Positions 37,104 through 47,303 of a DNA stretch of 64,000 nt are shown piece by piece. Every line of letters starts with the position of its first letter. Within the stretch, counting starts at the first letter, position 1. The position numbers were made by a program, and so were the translations under genes. The stretch is from CAVYUC01 sp963771595 (GTDB taxonomy: Bacteria; Bacteroidota; Bacteroidia; Bacteroidales; Prolixibacteraceae), in the NCBI GenBank assembly GCA_963771595.1, contig CAVYUC010000018.1, positions 62,001-126,000 of the forward strand, in the 5' to 3' direction. The notes under the pieces were generated by a model. The model ran no database searches and was not told the DNA's origin. It was given only the letters and a program-made list of their open reading frames with translations.

Positions 37104-38395
37104 GCCAGCATTTCCAGATACGAATCTTCGAAGAAAAAATCAGGCGCTCCGAAAGCAGGTTGCAAATCGTCAATCCAAACCGCCCGCGGATCGTATTTTG
37201 CAAAAAACGGCCTGCCTACCCATTCCGGATCGCGGCCTTGTAAAAAATTAAGCACAAATACTTTTTGCCCGTTTAATTCAGAAATGCCCACTACCTGAAT
37301 TTTTCCCGGGTCGCACGACATGCTCGGACCTTTAACCGTGCGGCAAATTCCGCTAACCTGGTTGTAAGCATTCCGGTAAATTTGCCAGGCCCGGTTCAGC
37401 GTAACCGCAAAATAATCCTGAGCACCGGTGTCGCGGGCAATAAACATGTAGTACGGAATAATTCCCATTTTAACCTGCAGTTTCCAGTTTTCGGCCCAAA
37501 TATCCGGTTTGTCATTTATGTTTTTGAGCAGCGGCGACTGCGAACGAATTTGCACTCCCGCTGAAATCAAACGTTTTACAGCTTTTTTTACCGCCTTGGT
37601 TTTCAACTCTCCCGGATGATTAATGTGCGCCATCAGCGAAACATTAATTCCTTTTGCAATTGTTTTTTCAAAAAGCTTTAACAAATCGTCAGCATCCTCA
37701 TCGGTTGTAAAACGATATGGCCAGTAAGCCAGAGATTTGGTGCCTATTCTGATATTCCGGAGATGGGGCACATCGGCATTCAGCAATGCATTAAAATATT
37801 CTTCGAAAAACCGGGTTTTCATGATTGCCGGATCGCCGCCCGTAAAAAGCACGTCGGTAATTTTTGGATTTGCCTTTAAATATTTCACCATTGCATCCGC
37901 CTCTTTCATGGCAAATTTGTATTCGTTGAGGGCAAACTGCGGCCAACGAAAACAAAAGGTGCAGTAAGCATGGCAGGTTTGGCCCTGAGTGGGGAAAAAC
38001 AACATGGTTTCCCTGTATTTATGCTGAATACCGTTTAACCTTTTACCGTCCAAAAGGGGAACATTATGTTCCTGACCTGCCGGATTTGGGTTCAGTTTCA
38101 ACCGGATACGATTTACTTCTTCTTTTAAAAATTTTTTGGGCGAACCGTTTTTAAGGAGCGTGGCAACCCGGTCAAAACTTTTATCATCGAGCATTTCCTT
38201 CTGCGGAAAATTTAGAATAAAAAAAGGATCGTGCCCGAAATTATTCCAGTCAATTAATTCATCAACCACATAACTGCTTGTTTTAAAAGGCAGAACATTG
38301 CCAACCACTTCAATGGTGAACTTTTGTTCTTCGGTCAGATTTTTCAGTTGAGGAATCTCCCTGAAATTATGGAGTGAATAAGATTTATATTTCAT
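37100..38395 (-). CDS. KamA-family radical SAM protein (lysine 2,3-aminomutase-like)
   Basis: A 431-residue protein starting MKYKSYSLHNFREIP. The radical SAM cluster motif is CHAYCTFCFRWPQF (C-x3-C-x2-C), followed by FTGGDPAIMKT (SAM site). SCDPGKIQVVG near the C-terminus lies where lysine aminomutases carry the pyridoxal-phosphate lysine. These enzymes move an amino group on lysine or related amino acids. The N-terminal DPFFILNFPQKEML resembles aminomutase relatives, but sequence divergence leaves substrate open. An upstream ATG at 38467 adds 24 residues of no clear relation, so the later start is preferred. Confidence 0.82.
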   Translation of the reverse strand: MKYKSYSLHNFREIPQLKNLTEEQKFTIEVVGNVLPFKTSSYVVDELIDWNNFGHDPFFILNFPQKEMLDDKSFDRVATLLKNGSPKKFLKEEVNRIRLKLNPNPAGQEHNVPLLDGKRLNGIQHKYRETMLFFPTQGQTCHAYCTFCFRWPQFALNEYKFAMKEADAMVKYLKANPKITDVLFTGGDPAIMKTRFFEEYFNALLNADVPHLRNIRIGTKSLAYWPYRFTTDEDADDLLKLFEKTIAKGINVSLMAHINHPGELKTKAVKKAVKRLISAGVQIRSQSPLLKNINDKPDIWAENWKLQVKMGIIPYYMFIARDTGAQDYFAVTLNRAWQIYRNAYNQVSGICRTVKGPSMSCDPGKIQVVGISELNGQKVFVLNFLQGRDPEWVGRPFFAKYDPRAVWIDDLQPAFGAPDFFFEDSYLEMLA

Positions 38396-38562
38396 GTAAA
38401 AAAGAGATTTTGAACACCTTTTCGGAAGGTGTTTTCCGGTTAATTGACACTTTGTATAAAGTATCAAGGTTTTTAATAAAATTTTCGGTTTTTTAAAAAG
38501 TCAGGCAAATATATAAAAATATGCCGAAAGGGCCGAATTTAGATGGAACCCGGCAGTACAAA

Positions 38563-39990
38563 TCAGGCCGACAGGTATTCCAACCGGCTGGCATCGAGCC
38601 GTATAAAAATAAACAGCAAAATTGTAAACGACCAAAGTGAAGAACCGCCGTAACTAAAAAACGGCAGCGGAATTCCAATTACCGGCATCATACCGATTGT
38701 CATTCCAATATTAACCAGATAATGAAAAAAGAGAACTACCGCCACCGAATAGCCGTAAATCCTTGAGAACTTCGATCGCTGTCGTTCTGCCTGAATTACA
38801 ATGCGCACAAGCAGTGCAAGAAACAAAAGCGAAACAGTGAAAGTGCCAATAAAACCCCATTCTTCGCCAACGGTACAAAAGATGAAATCGGTGCTTTGCT
38901 CGGGCACAAAATTAAATTTTGTCTGGGTGCCATTCAAAAAACCTTTCCCCGAAAATCCTCCTGAACCAATTGCAATTTTGCTTTGGTTTACATTATAACC
39001 TGCACCCAGCGGATCGGACTGAATTCCAAGTAATTCGTTAATACGCTCCTGCTGGTGAGATTCGAGCAAATTGTTAAAACCATATTCAACAGTAAGGCTG
39101 AATATAACGGCTCCCAGTAAAACCAGCGAAATCAGCATGTAATTCTTAAACCTCTTTTTGACACTGAAAATTAAAGCAGCCGCAGCGCCTAAAATTGATC
39201 CGTAAATAAGAACCCGGTCGACTTCGAAATTTAATTTTCCAATAAAATTAACAACAAATAACACGAAATAACTGCCGGCAAAAAGGAGAACGATGTACAA
39301 AAACTGCTTCATTCGCGGGTTAAACGCAAGGTACATTATCAATGCAACCACCGGCAAAATAATTGCCAGCACAAGGTGAGACAAAACCAGGGAAAGAATA
39401 AAAAGCAATGCCACAAGCGAAGCAAAAAACAGAACAACTCCTGAAAGTCCTTCGCGGTACAAAACAAAAACAAACGAAAAATAAACCAGCGCTGATCCGG
39501 TATCATTCTGAAGGAGAATCAGCAAAGCCGGTGTTAAAACAATAGCAGCTATCACCGCCAGCGATTTTACCCGTTCGAGTTTAAAGTTATAGGAACTCAC
39601 ATACCGCGCGAGCGCCAGACCGGTGGCAAATTTACAAAACTCCGATGGCTGCAGGCTAAAACTCCCGATGGCGAACCACGATCTTGAGCCGTTTATTTCT
39701 TTACCAAAAAGAAGAACAAGAACCAAAAGGCCGATTATAAAGGCATATATAAACCAGGAAAAAAGTACATAGAAATTGGTTTCTATCAACAGAATAATAA
39801 ATGCAATTAAAAAGGCAGCCCCAATCCAGATTAACTGTTTACCGTAGCGTTGCGAAACGTCCAGGATGCTCCGATGCTCTTCGTTGTAAACCGAAGCATA
39901 AATATTGAGCCAGCCCAAAAAAACCAGTATCAGGTACAGAAATACTGTAACATAATCGATATTTGCCCAAACACTGTTTCTTTTTGGCAT
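38563..39990 (-). CDS. rodA: Peptidoglycan glycosyltransferase RodA
   Basis: A 475-residue SEDS-family membrane protein with about ten to twelve hydrophobic segments. It polymerises glycan strands for cell elongation together with PBP2. SFSLQPSEFCKFATGLALARYV (about residues 110-131, the conserved SEDS segment with the catalytic-region), FLNDTGSAL-like LLQNDTGSALVYF, and GFLNGTQTKFNFVPEQSTDFIF to GIPLPFFSYGGSSL near the end are all typical. It is longer than E. coli RodA (370) because of an inserted loop, as is usual in Bacteroidota. It is the last gene of the rod-shape cluster, two bases after mrdA. Confidence 0.95.
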   Translation of the reverse strand: MPKRNSVWANIDYVTVFLYLILVFLGWLNIYASVYNEEHRSILDVSQRYGKQLIWIGAAFLIAFIILLIETNFYVLFSWFIYAFIIGLLVLVLLFGKEINGSRSWFAIGSFSLQPSEFCKFATGLALARYVSSYNFKLERVKSLAVIAAIVLTPALLILLQNDTGSALVYFSFVFVLYREGLSGVVLFFASLVALLFILSLVLSHLVLAIILPVVALIMYLAFNPRMKQFLYIVLLFAGSYFVLFVVNFIGKLNFEVDRVLIYGSILGAAAALIFSVKKRFKNYMLISLVLLGAVIFSLTVEYGFNNLLESHQQERINELLGIQSDPLGAGYNVNQSKIAIGSGGFSGKGFLNGTQTKFNFVPEQSTDFIFCTVGEEWGFIGTFTVSLLFLALLVRIVIQAERQRSKFSRIYGYSVAVVLFFHYLVNIGMTIGMMPVIGIPLPFFSYGGSSLWSFTILLFIFIRLDASRLEYLSA

Positions 39991-39991
39991 G

Positions 39992-41809
39992 TTATTTTGG
40001 TTGATTTGGGTTTAATAAATTTGCTTCAATCATTCTGGTCTCCACCCATTTCCGGTTTGGTGCAATAGAATCTGTGAGGTATTTCTCCACCAGCAAGCTG
40101 GCAATAGGGGCTGCATAACGCGCTCCCCAAACTCCGTTTTCAACATACACCGAAATTGCAATTTCAGGTTTGTCTTTTGGCGCAAAAGCCATAAAAACAG
40201 AGTGGTCGGAGCCATGCGGGTTTTCTGCTGTTCCGGTTTTTCCGCACATGGTTATTCCCGGAATACGAATCATATAAGCAGCATTAGTATTTTCCACTAC
40301 CATCTGCATTCCGTTAATTACCGGCTCAAAATATTCCGACGATATTCCGGTTTCCTTTTTCACGCTAAACCGGGAATCGATGTGTTCATTTTCAATCTCT
40401 TTTACTGCATGCGGAATGTAATAGTAACCACGGTTGGCCACTGCGGCACAATAATTTGCCAGTTGAAGCGGAGTTAGTCCCAATTCGCCCTGCCCAATAG
40501 CCAGCGAGCGCACCGTTAGCGGGCTCCAGTGCCGTGCTCCGTATATCCGGTTGTAATAATCTGCAACGGGAACGCTCCCTTTATTTTCGATGGTTAAATC
40601 AGTGTTCAGTTTTATTCCCATTCCAAATTTTTCGGTGTAACTGCGCCACACGTTGTATCCTTCGGCAGTGGATTTGAATTTTCCCAAAATAGACCGGAAT
40701 GTATTCCACATAAACGGATTGCACGATTCACGGATTGCATCAACAACACTCAGCGGAGAAATATGATTGTGGGTACATCTTATAGGCACCGACGAGGGAC
40801 CGGAGCAGGAAAACTTTGTACTGGTGGTAATAGCACCTTCCTGCAAACCAACCAGCACATTAAAAACCTTGAACGTGGATCCCGGCGGATACTCGGCAAG
40901 CAGTGCCCGGTTAAAAAACGGTTTCAATGTGTCGGCAATAAGCTGCGCATAATTCTTTCCCCGCACACGGCCAACCAGCAAACCGGGGTCGTAGGTTGGC
41001 GCGCTCACCAGCGCAAGAATTTCGCCGGTTGAAGGTTCAATGGCCACTACGCTGCCCCGTTTGTTTTGCATTAATTGTTCGGCATAACGCTGCAAATCGA
41101 TATCGATGGATGAAACAATGTTATTGCCGATTTGCGCCGGAACATCTTCCAGTCCTTCCAGATAACTCCCTTTTACACGGTTGTGCACATCAACCAGGTA
41201 TTTTTTTATCCCCTTTGTGCCGCGTAAATTTTTTTCGTAGGAACGTTCAATGCCGCTAACGCCAATGTAATCGCCCATGCCGTAATACTTGTCCTTTTTC
41301 ATATCGTTGGGATTTACTTCCCCAACATATCCGAGGACATGTGCCGCCGATGCATGGGCATATTCCCTGAGCGTCCGCGACTGCGTATGAAAACCCCTGA
41401 ATTTATACAGCTTTTCCTGCAAAATGGCATAAGTTTCAGGCGACATTTGTTTGATGAGAATGGAGGGTTTGTACCGCGAATAACTACTGGCTTCTTTTAT
41501 TCTTGTTTCCAGTTCTTCTTTTGTGATTTCAAGCAGTGTACAAAGATATGTTGTATCAAATGCTGTCACCTCGCGTGGGGTAATCAGCAAATCGTAAGCT
41601 GCCTTGTTGTAAACCAGCAACTTGCCGTTACGGTCGTAAACCAGACCACGGGCAGGATACTGCACCATTTCGCGTAAAACATTGTTGGTTGCAAACTGCT
41701 TGTACGTGGAGTCCAGCACCTGAAGCCGGAAAAGCCGCACCACATAAATGAGCACTACTACCGAAAAAATGGCAATAATTACATAACTCCGTTTCGAATA
41801 TCTATTCAC
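39992..41809 (-). CDS. mrdA: Penicillin-binding protein 2
   Basis: A 605-residue class B penicillin-binding protein: one N-terminal membrane span (about residues 10-27), a dimerisation domain and the transpeptidase domain. Active-site motifs are PPGSTFKVFN (S-x-x-K serine), SCN in IRESCNPFMWN (S-x-N) and MCGKTGTAENPHG (KTG). It crosslinks peptidoglycan with RodA during elongation. It lies between mreD and rodA in the standard order. Confidence 0.95.
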   Translation of the reverse strand: MNRYSKRSYVIIAIFSVVVLIYVVRLFRLQVLDSTYKQFATNNVLREMVQYPARGLVYDRNGKLLVYNKAAYDLLITPREVTAFDTTYLCTLLEITKEELETRIKEASSYSRYKPSILIKQMSPETYAILQEKLYKFRGFHTQSRTLREYAHASAAHVLGYVGEVNPNDMKKDKYYGMGDYIGVSGIERSYEKNLRGTKGIKKYLVDVHNRVKGSYLEGLEDVPAQIGNNIVSSIDIDLQRYAEQLMQNKRGSVVAIEPSTGEILALVSAPTYDPGLLVGRVRGKNYAQLIADTLKPFFNRALLAEYPPGSTFKVFNVLVGLQEGAITTSTKFSCSGPSSVPIRCTHNHISPLSVVDAIRESCNPFMWNTFRSILGKFKSTAEGYNVWRSYTEKFGMGIKLNTDLTIENKGSVPVADYYNRIYGARHWSPLTVRSLAIGQGELGLTPLQLANYCAAVANRGYYYIPHAVKEIENEHIDSRFSVKKETGISSEYFEPVINGMQMVVENTNAAYMIRIPGITMCGKTGTAENPHGSDHSVFMAFAPKDKPEIAISVYVENGVWGARYAAPIASLLVEKYLTDSIAPNRKWVETRMIEANLLNPNQPK

Positions 41810-41816
41810 CGTGTAA

Positions 41817-42320
41817 CTATCTCCTAAAAATTAAAAACTGACTTAAAACTATAATAAAAATTGATAAAACAGCGCTTAAAAACATCTGAAAAAACGTTTG
41901 AAAAAAATGCGAAAATGTAAACGTTTCGAGATAAAAAAGAAGGAAATGATGCAGAAAAACCATTATACCAATGTAAGATAAAAACCACCGGAACCTGCTT
42001 TGATGCAATCCGGGATATTCGCTGCGGTCTTCTTCGTGGTTCGAAATTGACCGGATAACCAGCGGCCTTAAATAGGCAATAAAAACAGTTGCGGCAGCGT
42101 GAATTCCCAAACTGTTCGAAAACACATCCACTGTTAACCCAATCAGAAACCCGAAAATCAGAACCACATACCTCGGCGAATTTAACGGCAGCAAAATCAC
42201 AAACAGTATGTAAATGTATGGATTTATAAATCCGCCCAAATGCACCTGGTTTAGCACCAGCACCTGGATTAAAACCAGGCTTACAAACATTACTGCATAT
42301 TTAATTAGCATTCGGATCAT
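41817..42320 (-). CDS. mreD: Rod shape-determining protein MreD
   Basis: A 167-residue protein with about five hydrophobic segments, the expected size for MreD. LIQVLVLNQVHLGGFINPYIYILFVILLPLN at the start and GFLIGLTVDVFSNSLGIHAAATVFIAYLRP are characteristic of Bacteroidota MreD. It links MreC to the inner-membrane elongation machinery. It overlaps mreC by 20 bases, suggesting coupled translation. Confidence 0.93.
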   Translation of the reverse strand: MIRMLIKYAVMFVSLVLIQVLVLNQVHLGGFINPYIYILFVILLPLNSPRYVVLIFGFLIGLTVDVFSNSLGIHAAATVFIAYLRPLVIRSISNHEEDRSEYPGLHQSRFRWFLSYIGIMVFLHHFLLFYLETFTFSHFFQTFFQMFLSAVLSIFIIVLSQFLIFRR

Positions 42321-43146
42321 CGCCGGTCTCTCTTTCCAGTTGGTTAATCTCTTCGCTTTTTACATTTTCCACCACTTCAACATATGAAAGCGCTCTGAAA
42401 TCTGTGGACAATTCCACCTGAATATTGTAATAATTTTCGCCTTCCGACTGGTCAAATGATTGTATAGTCCCAATCATTATTCCTTCGGGAAAAACAGATG
42501 AATAACCGCTTGTCACCACTGTATCGCCGGGTGCAATTTCAACATGGTAAGGTATTTCCATTAAACTTGCCATGCGGTAATTGTTTCCCTGCCAAAAAAG
42601 CGACCCGAAAAATCCGCTTTTCTTCAGTTTTGCCGAAATGCTCCACCGCCGGTTTAAAACCGATAATCCAACGGAATAAGATTCGGAAACGTTGGTTACC
42701 ACGCCCACAATTCCGGAGGCTGAAATTATTCCCTGGTCTGGTTTAATACCATCTTTGCGTCCTTTATTCAGTGTAATGTAATTAAATGGCCGGTTCACCG
42801 AATTATTAATAACCCGCGCCGAATTATACTGAAATGTGGAATCGGGTGCATGCACAATCAAAATTGTCGAATCGGGTGTAACTGCAAAATCAGGATCAGT
42901 GAAAAGAAGCGATTTCAGCCGCGCATTTTCATCGGACAGTTCGTGGTTGATTTTGGCCAGTTCGAAATAATTTACCACCGCGTTAAAAGTGTTGTAAACC
43001 GAACCGGTTATCCGGCTGGCCGAATTCAGGTATTTTGCCTTTTGATAATTGTTATTGTTGAAAACCAGCACCATCGAGATGACCTCCAGCAATATAAAAA
43101 GAACAAAAGCATAATTACGAATCAAATACCTGAAAAGGCTCCTCAT
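42301..43146 (-). CDS. mreC: Rod shape-determining protein MreC
   Basis: A 281-residue protein with one N-terminal span (residues 10-30), a coiled coil with the ENARLKSLL segment and a periplasmic beta domain with ITLNKGRKDGIKPDQGIISASGIVGVVTNVS and GDTVVTSGYSSVFPEGIMIGTI, all typical of MreC. It scaffolds elongation proteins in the periplasm. It is preceded by mreB (21-base gap) and overlaps mreD. Confidence 0.94.
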   Translation of the reverse strand: MRSLFRYLIRNYAFVLFILLEVISMVLVFNNNNYQKAKYLNSASRITGSVYNTFNAVVNYFELAKINHELSDENARLKSLLFTDPDFAVTPDSTILIVHAPDSTFQYNSARVINNSVNRPFNYITLNKGRKDGIKPDQGIISASGIVGVVTNVSESYSVGLSVLNRRWSISAKLKKSGFFGSLFWQGNNYRMASLMEIPYHVEIAPGDTVVTSGYSSVFPEGIMIGTIQSFDQSEGENYYNIQVELSTDFRALSYVEVVENVKSEEINQLERETGDDPNAN

Positions 43147-43167
43147 TTCAAAATAAAATACCTTAAA

Positions 43168-44190
43168 TTATCGGATCAGGAATGAAAAGTTCTCCACATT
43201 TTTAAGCGCTATACCCGTTCCGCGAACCACTGCACGCAATGGATCCTCGGCAATATGAAACGGTATTCCAATTTTATCGGTTAATCTTTTGTCGAGGCCT
43301 TTAAGAAGAGCACCACCACCGGCCAGCCAAATTCCTTTCGCCACAATGTCGGCATACAATTCAGGTGGCGTTTGTTCCAGTGCGCTCAACACCGCAGTTT
43401 CCACCTTCGAAATTGTTTTTTCGAGACAATGGGCAATTTCCTGGTACGAAATGGGCACTTCAATGGGCAGAGCCGTCATTTGATTTGGCCCCTGAACAAT
43501 GTAATCGGGTGGCGGATCCTTTAACTGCGACAAGGCAGAACCCACGTGAATTTTAATTTCTTCGGCAGTGCGTTCACCAATTTTAATGTTGTGCTGATGC
43601 CGCATGTATTCCATTATATCGGCAGTGAGGTCATCACCGGCAATACGAATCGATTTGTTGGTAACAATTCCGCCCAGCGATATAACAGCGATTTCGGTGG
43701 TGCCTCCACCAATGTCAACCACCATATTTCCTTCGGGCGCTTCCACATCAAGGCCAATTCCGATAGCTGCAGCAAGGGGTTCATAAATCATGTAAACTTC
43801 CCGGCCACCGGCATGTTCTGCCGAATCGCGCACAGCACGCAATTCCACTTCGGTACTTCCCGAAGGAATACAAACCACCATTTTAAGGGCCGGGGAAAAC
43901 ATCCGGGGTTTCGGATTAATCATTTTAATCATCCCCCTTATCATCTGTTCCGCCGCATTAAAATCGGCAATTACACCATCGCGCAACGGCCTGATTGTTT
44001 TTAGATTGGCATGTGTTTTTCCCTGCATCTGCCGGGCTTTTTCACCAATTGCCACCATTTTCTCGGTTTTCAGATTAATAGCAACTATAGAAGGTTCGTC
44101 AACTACAATTTTATCATTATGGATTATTATTGTATTAGCCGTCCCAAGGTCTATTGCAATCTCCTGTGTTAAAAATGAAAATAATCCCAT
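43168..44190 (-). CDS. mreB: Rod shape-determining actin-like protein MreB
   Basis: A 340-residue actin-fold ATPase. IAIDLGTANTIIIHNDKIVVDEPS (phosphate 1), GNMVVDIGGGTTEIAVISLGGIV (phosphate 2 and connect region) and IWLAGGGALLKGLDKRLTD (adenosine loop) are complete. It polymerises on the inner membrane and directs cell-wall elongation. It follows purH by 24 bases and heads the mreBCD-mrdA-rodA run. Confidence 0.97.
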   Translation of the reverse strand: MGLFSFLTQEIAIDLGTANTIIIHNDKIVVDEPSIVAINLKTEKMVAIGEKARQMQGKTHANLKTIRPLRDGVIADFNAAEQMIRGMIKMINPKPRMFSPALKMVVCIPSGSTEVELRAVRDSAEHAGGREVYMIYEPLAAAIGIGLDVEAPEGNMVVDIGGGTTEIAVISLGGIVTNKSIRIAGDDLTADIMEYMRHQHNIKIGERTAEEIKIHVGSALSQLKDPPPDYIVQGPNQMTALPIEVPISYQEIAHCLEKTISKVETAVLSALEQTPPELYADIVAKGIWLAGGGALLKGLDKRLTDKIGIPFHIAEDPLRAVVRGTGIALKNVENFSFLIR

Positions 44191-44214
44191 GTTTTTTCTG
44201 ATGTTATAAAACTA

Positions 44215-45804
44215 TCAATGTTTAAAATGTCTTCTTCCTGTAAAAACCATCGCAATTCCAAATTCATTGCAGGCATCAATCACTTCCTCATCGCGGATGC
44301 TGCCTCCCGGCTGAACAATATATTTAACGCCATATTCATTTGCTGCTTCAATACTGTCGCGAAACGGAAAGAAAGCATCGGAAACAAGCACTGAATTTTC
44401 GATGTTTATACCTTCTTTCAAACCGAAGCGCGGCATAGTTAAATACCTCAGGCTGTCGAGCCGGTTAGGTTGCCCCATTCCGGCACCTGTTAACCAAAAC
44501 GATCCGTTGCTGCTTTCGGTAACTACTGCAATGGCATTACTTTTCAGATGCTTGCAGGCTGTTACTCCAAACTTTGCCAGGTTTAATTTTTCCGAATCAA
44601 ATTCTTTTTCTGTTGTATTTTTAAATTCAGCGTCAAGTCCTTCGTCCTCATCCTGTACCAGCATTCCACCACTGATTGAACGGTAAAGTTTTTCATTTGT
44701 TATTTCATTTTTTACCGGAACAACCAAAATCCTTAAATTTTTCTTTTTGCTGAATACATCCAGCGCCTCCTCTGTAAATTCAGGAGCGATAATTATTTCC
44801 ACGAATTTTTTCGCAAACCATTCGGCTACTTCTTTTGTAACTGCGCCGGTAAAATAAATGATGCTGCCAAAAGCGCTAATCTGATCGCCGGCCCAGGCCA
44901 TTTCGAGCGATTCCATAATGTTGCCGGTAACTGCCAGTCCACATGGATTCAAATGTTTTATTACCGAAACCGCCACTTTGTTTTTAATGTGAGTTACGGA
45001 ATGGAAGGCATCGCTGGCCGATTTCCATGCAGCATCGGCATCGAGCATATTGTTGTACGACAATGCTTTTCCCTGCAGCACTTTTGCCTCCGCCAATGTA
45101 TTTTTATCGGGTGAGTTTTTAAATTGGTAGAAGGTGGCTTTTTGATGCGGGTTTTCTCCGTAGCGCAACACCTGCCCGTCATTCAGGCTGATTCGTTCCT
45201 CTGGTTCGTTTCCACCGTTGAAATAACTGAAAATAGCGGCATCGTAATGCGATGAAACGGCAAATGCCTTCGAGGCAAACATTTTCCGCTCTTCCAGCGA
45301 AAATTCACCGTTCTTTTCATTCAGCAAATTCAAAAGCGGCACATATTCATTTTGTGAAGGAACAATTACTACGTCCTTAAAATTTTTGGCCGCAGCCCTG
45401 ATAAGTGAAATTCCGCCTATATCAATTTTTTCTATAATCTCCTGTTCTTCAGCGCCTGAAGCCACTGTGTCTTCAAACGGATATAAATCGACAATGACCA
45501 AATCAATTTCCGGAATATCGTATTGGGTGAGATGGCTGACGTCGCCCTGATTATCGCGCCGCGAAAGAATTCCGCCAAAAACTTTGGGATGAAGGGTTTT
45601 TACGCGCCCCCCTAAAATGGAAGGATAACCGGTCAGGCTTTCAACCGAAGTTACCTCAACTCCCAATGATTCGATAAAACTTTTTGTTCCTCCGGTGCTT
45701 AAAATTTTTACGTTTAGTTCGTTCAACCGTTTGATTATCTGATCCAGGTTTTCTTTATGGTAGACTGAAACCAGGGCAGTCTTAATTTTTTTATTATCAG
45801 CCAT
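44215..45804 (-). CDS. purH: Bifunctional AICAR formyltransferase / IMP cyclohydrolase
   Basis: A 529-residue protein covering both PurH domains: the N-terminal MGS-like IMP cyclohydrolase (KTALVSVYHKENLDQIIKRL, ILSTGGTKSFIESLG, GGRVKTLHPKVFGGIL) and the AICAR formyltransferase (RYGENPHQKATFY, KHLNPCGLAV, ending DEEVIDACNEFGIAMVFTGRRHFKH). It performs the last two steps of purine synthesis. It is first in a run with the mre genes, an arrangement I know from other Bacteroidota. Confidence 0.97.
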   Translation of the reverse strand: MADNKKIKTALVSVYHKENLDQIIKRLNELNVKILSTGGTKSFIESLGVEVTSVESLTGYPSILGGRVKTLHPKVFGGILSRRDNQGDVSHLTQYDIPEIDLVIVDLYPFEDTVASGAEEQEIIEKIDIGGISLIRAAAKNFKDVVIVPSQNEYVPLLNLLNEKNGEFSLEERKMFASKAFAVSSHYDAAIFSYFNGGNEPEERISLNDGQVLRYGENPHQKATFYQFKNSPDKNTLAEAKVLQGKALSYNNMLDADAAWKSASDAFHSVTHIKNKVAVSVIKHLNPCGLAVTGNIMESLEMAWAGDQISAFGSIIYFTGAVTKEVAEWFAKKFVEIIIAPEFTEEALDVFSKKKNLRILVVPVKNEITNEKLYRSISGGMLVQDEDEGLDAEFKNTTEKEFDSEKLNLAKFGVTACKHLKSNAIAVVTESSNGSFWLTGAGMGQPNRLDSLRYLTMPRFGLKEGINIENSVLVSDAFFPFRDSIEAANEYGVKYIVQPGGSIRDEEVIDACNEFGIAMVFTGRRHFKH

Positions 45805-45829
45805 TTATTCCGATTTTCAAATTCGTCTG

Positions 45830-45837
45830 CAAAGATA
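45830..45837 (-). promoter_or_regulatory. Putative -7 element of the purH-mre operon
   Basis: On the minus strand TATCTTTG fits TAnnTTTG exactly, 25 bases before the purH start codon. No matching -33 TTG is clear at the normal spacing. Confidence 0.5.
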
Positions 45838-46049
45838 AAAAAATCAATGTACATCCTGCTAAAAAACATCAGGTTTACTTTAATTTTTAAACCCTCTGTT
45901 TAATGTTACAGCGCGTTTAAAAATACGTGTTGTAATCTTTACTTCAAAATAAATACTTATAAAACTGGACATTTCGTATGTTGAAAAAATCAGGCTGCAA
46001 TTAATAAAAGCAAAACCGGAACAATTTATATCTTTACAAAAATTTTAAA

Positions 46050-47303
46050 ATGCTTTTAATCAGGCTTATTATCGAGAGTTTTTCGTTTGCCTTTAATTCG
46101 CTAAGGGCAAACAAATTGCGAACTTTCCTGTCGTTGCTGGGGATTACAATCGGAATTTTTGCCATTATTTCGGTCTTTACCGTTATCGATTCGCTGGAAA
46201 GGTACATTCGCGAAAGCCTGAATTCATTGGGCAGTAATATGGTTTATGTTCAAAAGTGGCCCTGGGCGCCACCCGAAGGAGAAACAGAATATCCGTGGTG
46301 GAAATACATGAATCGTCCGGTTCCCACTGTGGAAGAAACGGAAGAACTTGTCAGAAAAACAAACACAATAAACAGCGCTGCATTTTTTTACGGTTTTACC
46401 CGAACTGTTGAGTACGGCAATAACAGTATTGAAAATGTAACTGTAATGGCATCGTCATACGATTTGCTTGATGTCTGGAATCTTAAAATTGCCAGTGGAA
46501 GGTACTTTACGGAAAATGAAATGCGCTCGGGAGCGCCTGTTACATTAATAGGTTCAGAAATTGCCGATCAGCTTTTTGTGAATGTGAACCCGCTGGGAAA
46601 AACCATCAAAATTCAGGGACAAAAATTTCGTATAATCGGCGTTTACACGAAAACCGGGCAGGATATGTTTGGCACCAGTATGGATAAAAATATCCACATC
46701 AGCGCAGTGAAATCCTTCTACATGGTTGACGTCAGAAATCAAGACCGCGGGCAAACGATTTCAGTGAAGGCAGAACCCAATGTGGATATTAATTTGTTTA
46801 CTGCCGAACTGGAAGGAGCAATGCGTTCAATCCGCCAGCTAAAACCCATGGAAGATAACGATTTTGCACTGAATGAAGTCAGCATCATTTCAAAACAGTT
46901 CGACCAGTTCTTTGTCGTATTTAATTTGGCCGGCTGGATAATTGGCGGATTTTCAATTGTTGTGGGTGGATTTGGAATTGCCAATATCATGTTTGTTTCA
47001 GTGAAGGAACGGACCCGGATTATTGGAATCCAAAAATCACTGGGTGCAAAACGCTATTTTATTTTGCTCCAGTTTATTTTTGAAGCGATTGTACTTTCTG
47101 TAATCGGCGGATTGGTTGGATTGTTTATCATCTACCTGGGGACGCTGATAGTCAATTATTCCACTCAATTTACCATTGTTTTAACCATTGGCAATATTGT
47201 AACAGGACTGCTGATTTCCAGTGTCATTGGTTTCCTTGCCGGATTCATGCCTGCGCGTTCAGCTGCCCGGCTCGACCCGGTTATTGCAATGAATTCTGCA
47301 TAA
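46050..47303 (+). CDS. ABC transporter permease (MacB/FtsX type), stand-alone
   Basis: A 417-residue permease with an N-terminal span and MacB-like start (RANKLRTFLSLLGITIGIFAIISVFTVIDSLE), a periplasmic domain, and a C-terminal FtsX domain (GGFGIANIMFVSVKERTRIIGIQKSLGAKRYFILLQF, then three spans). No ATPase or adaptor gene is adjacent. TATCTTTA at about 46033 is one base off the -7 consensus and would suit its promoter. Substrate unknown; such stand-alone permeases often work with an ATPase encoded elsewhere. Confidence 0.9.
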   Translation: MLLIRLIIESFSFAFNSLRANKLRTFLSLLGITIGIFAIISVFTVIDSLERYIRESLNSLGSNMVYVQKWPWAPPEGETEYPWWKYMNRPVPTVEETEELVRKTNTINSAAFFYGFTRTVEYGNNSIENVTVMASSYDLLDVWNLKIASGRYFTENEMRSGAPVTLIGSEIADQLFVNVNPLGKTIKIQGQKFRIIGVYTKTGQDMFGTSMDKNIHISAVKSFYMVDVRNQDRGQTISVKAEPNVDINLFTAELEGAMRSIRQLKPMEDNDFALNEVSIISKQFDQFFVVFNLAGWIIGGFSIVVGGFGIANIMFVSVKERTRIIGIQKSLGAKRYFILLQFIFEAIVLSVIGGLVGLFIIYLGTLIVNYSTQFTIVLTIGNIVTGLLISSVIGFLAGFMPARSAARLDPVIAMNSA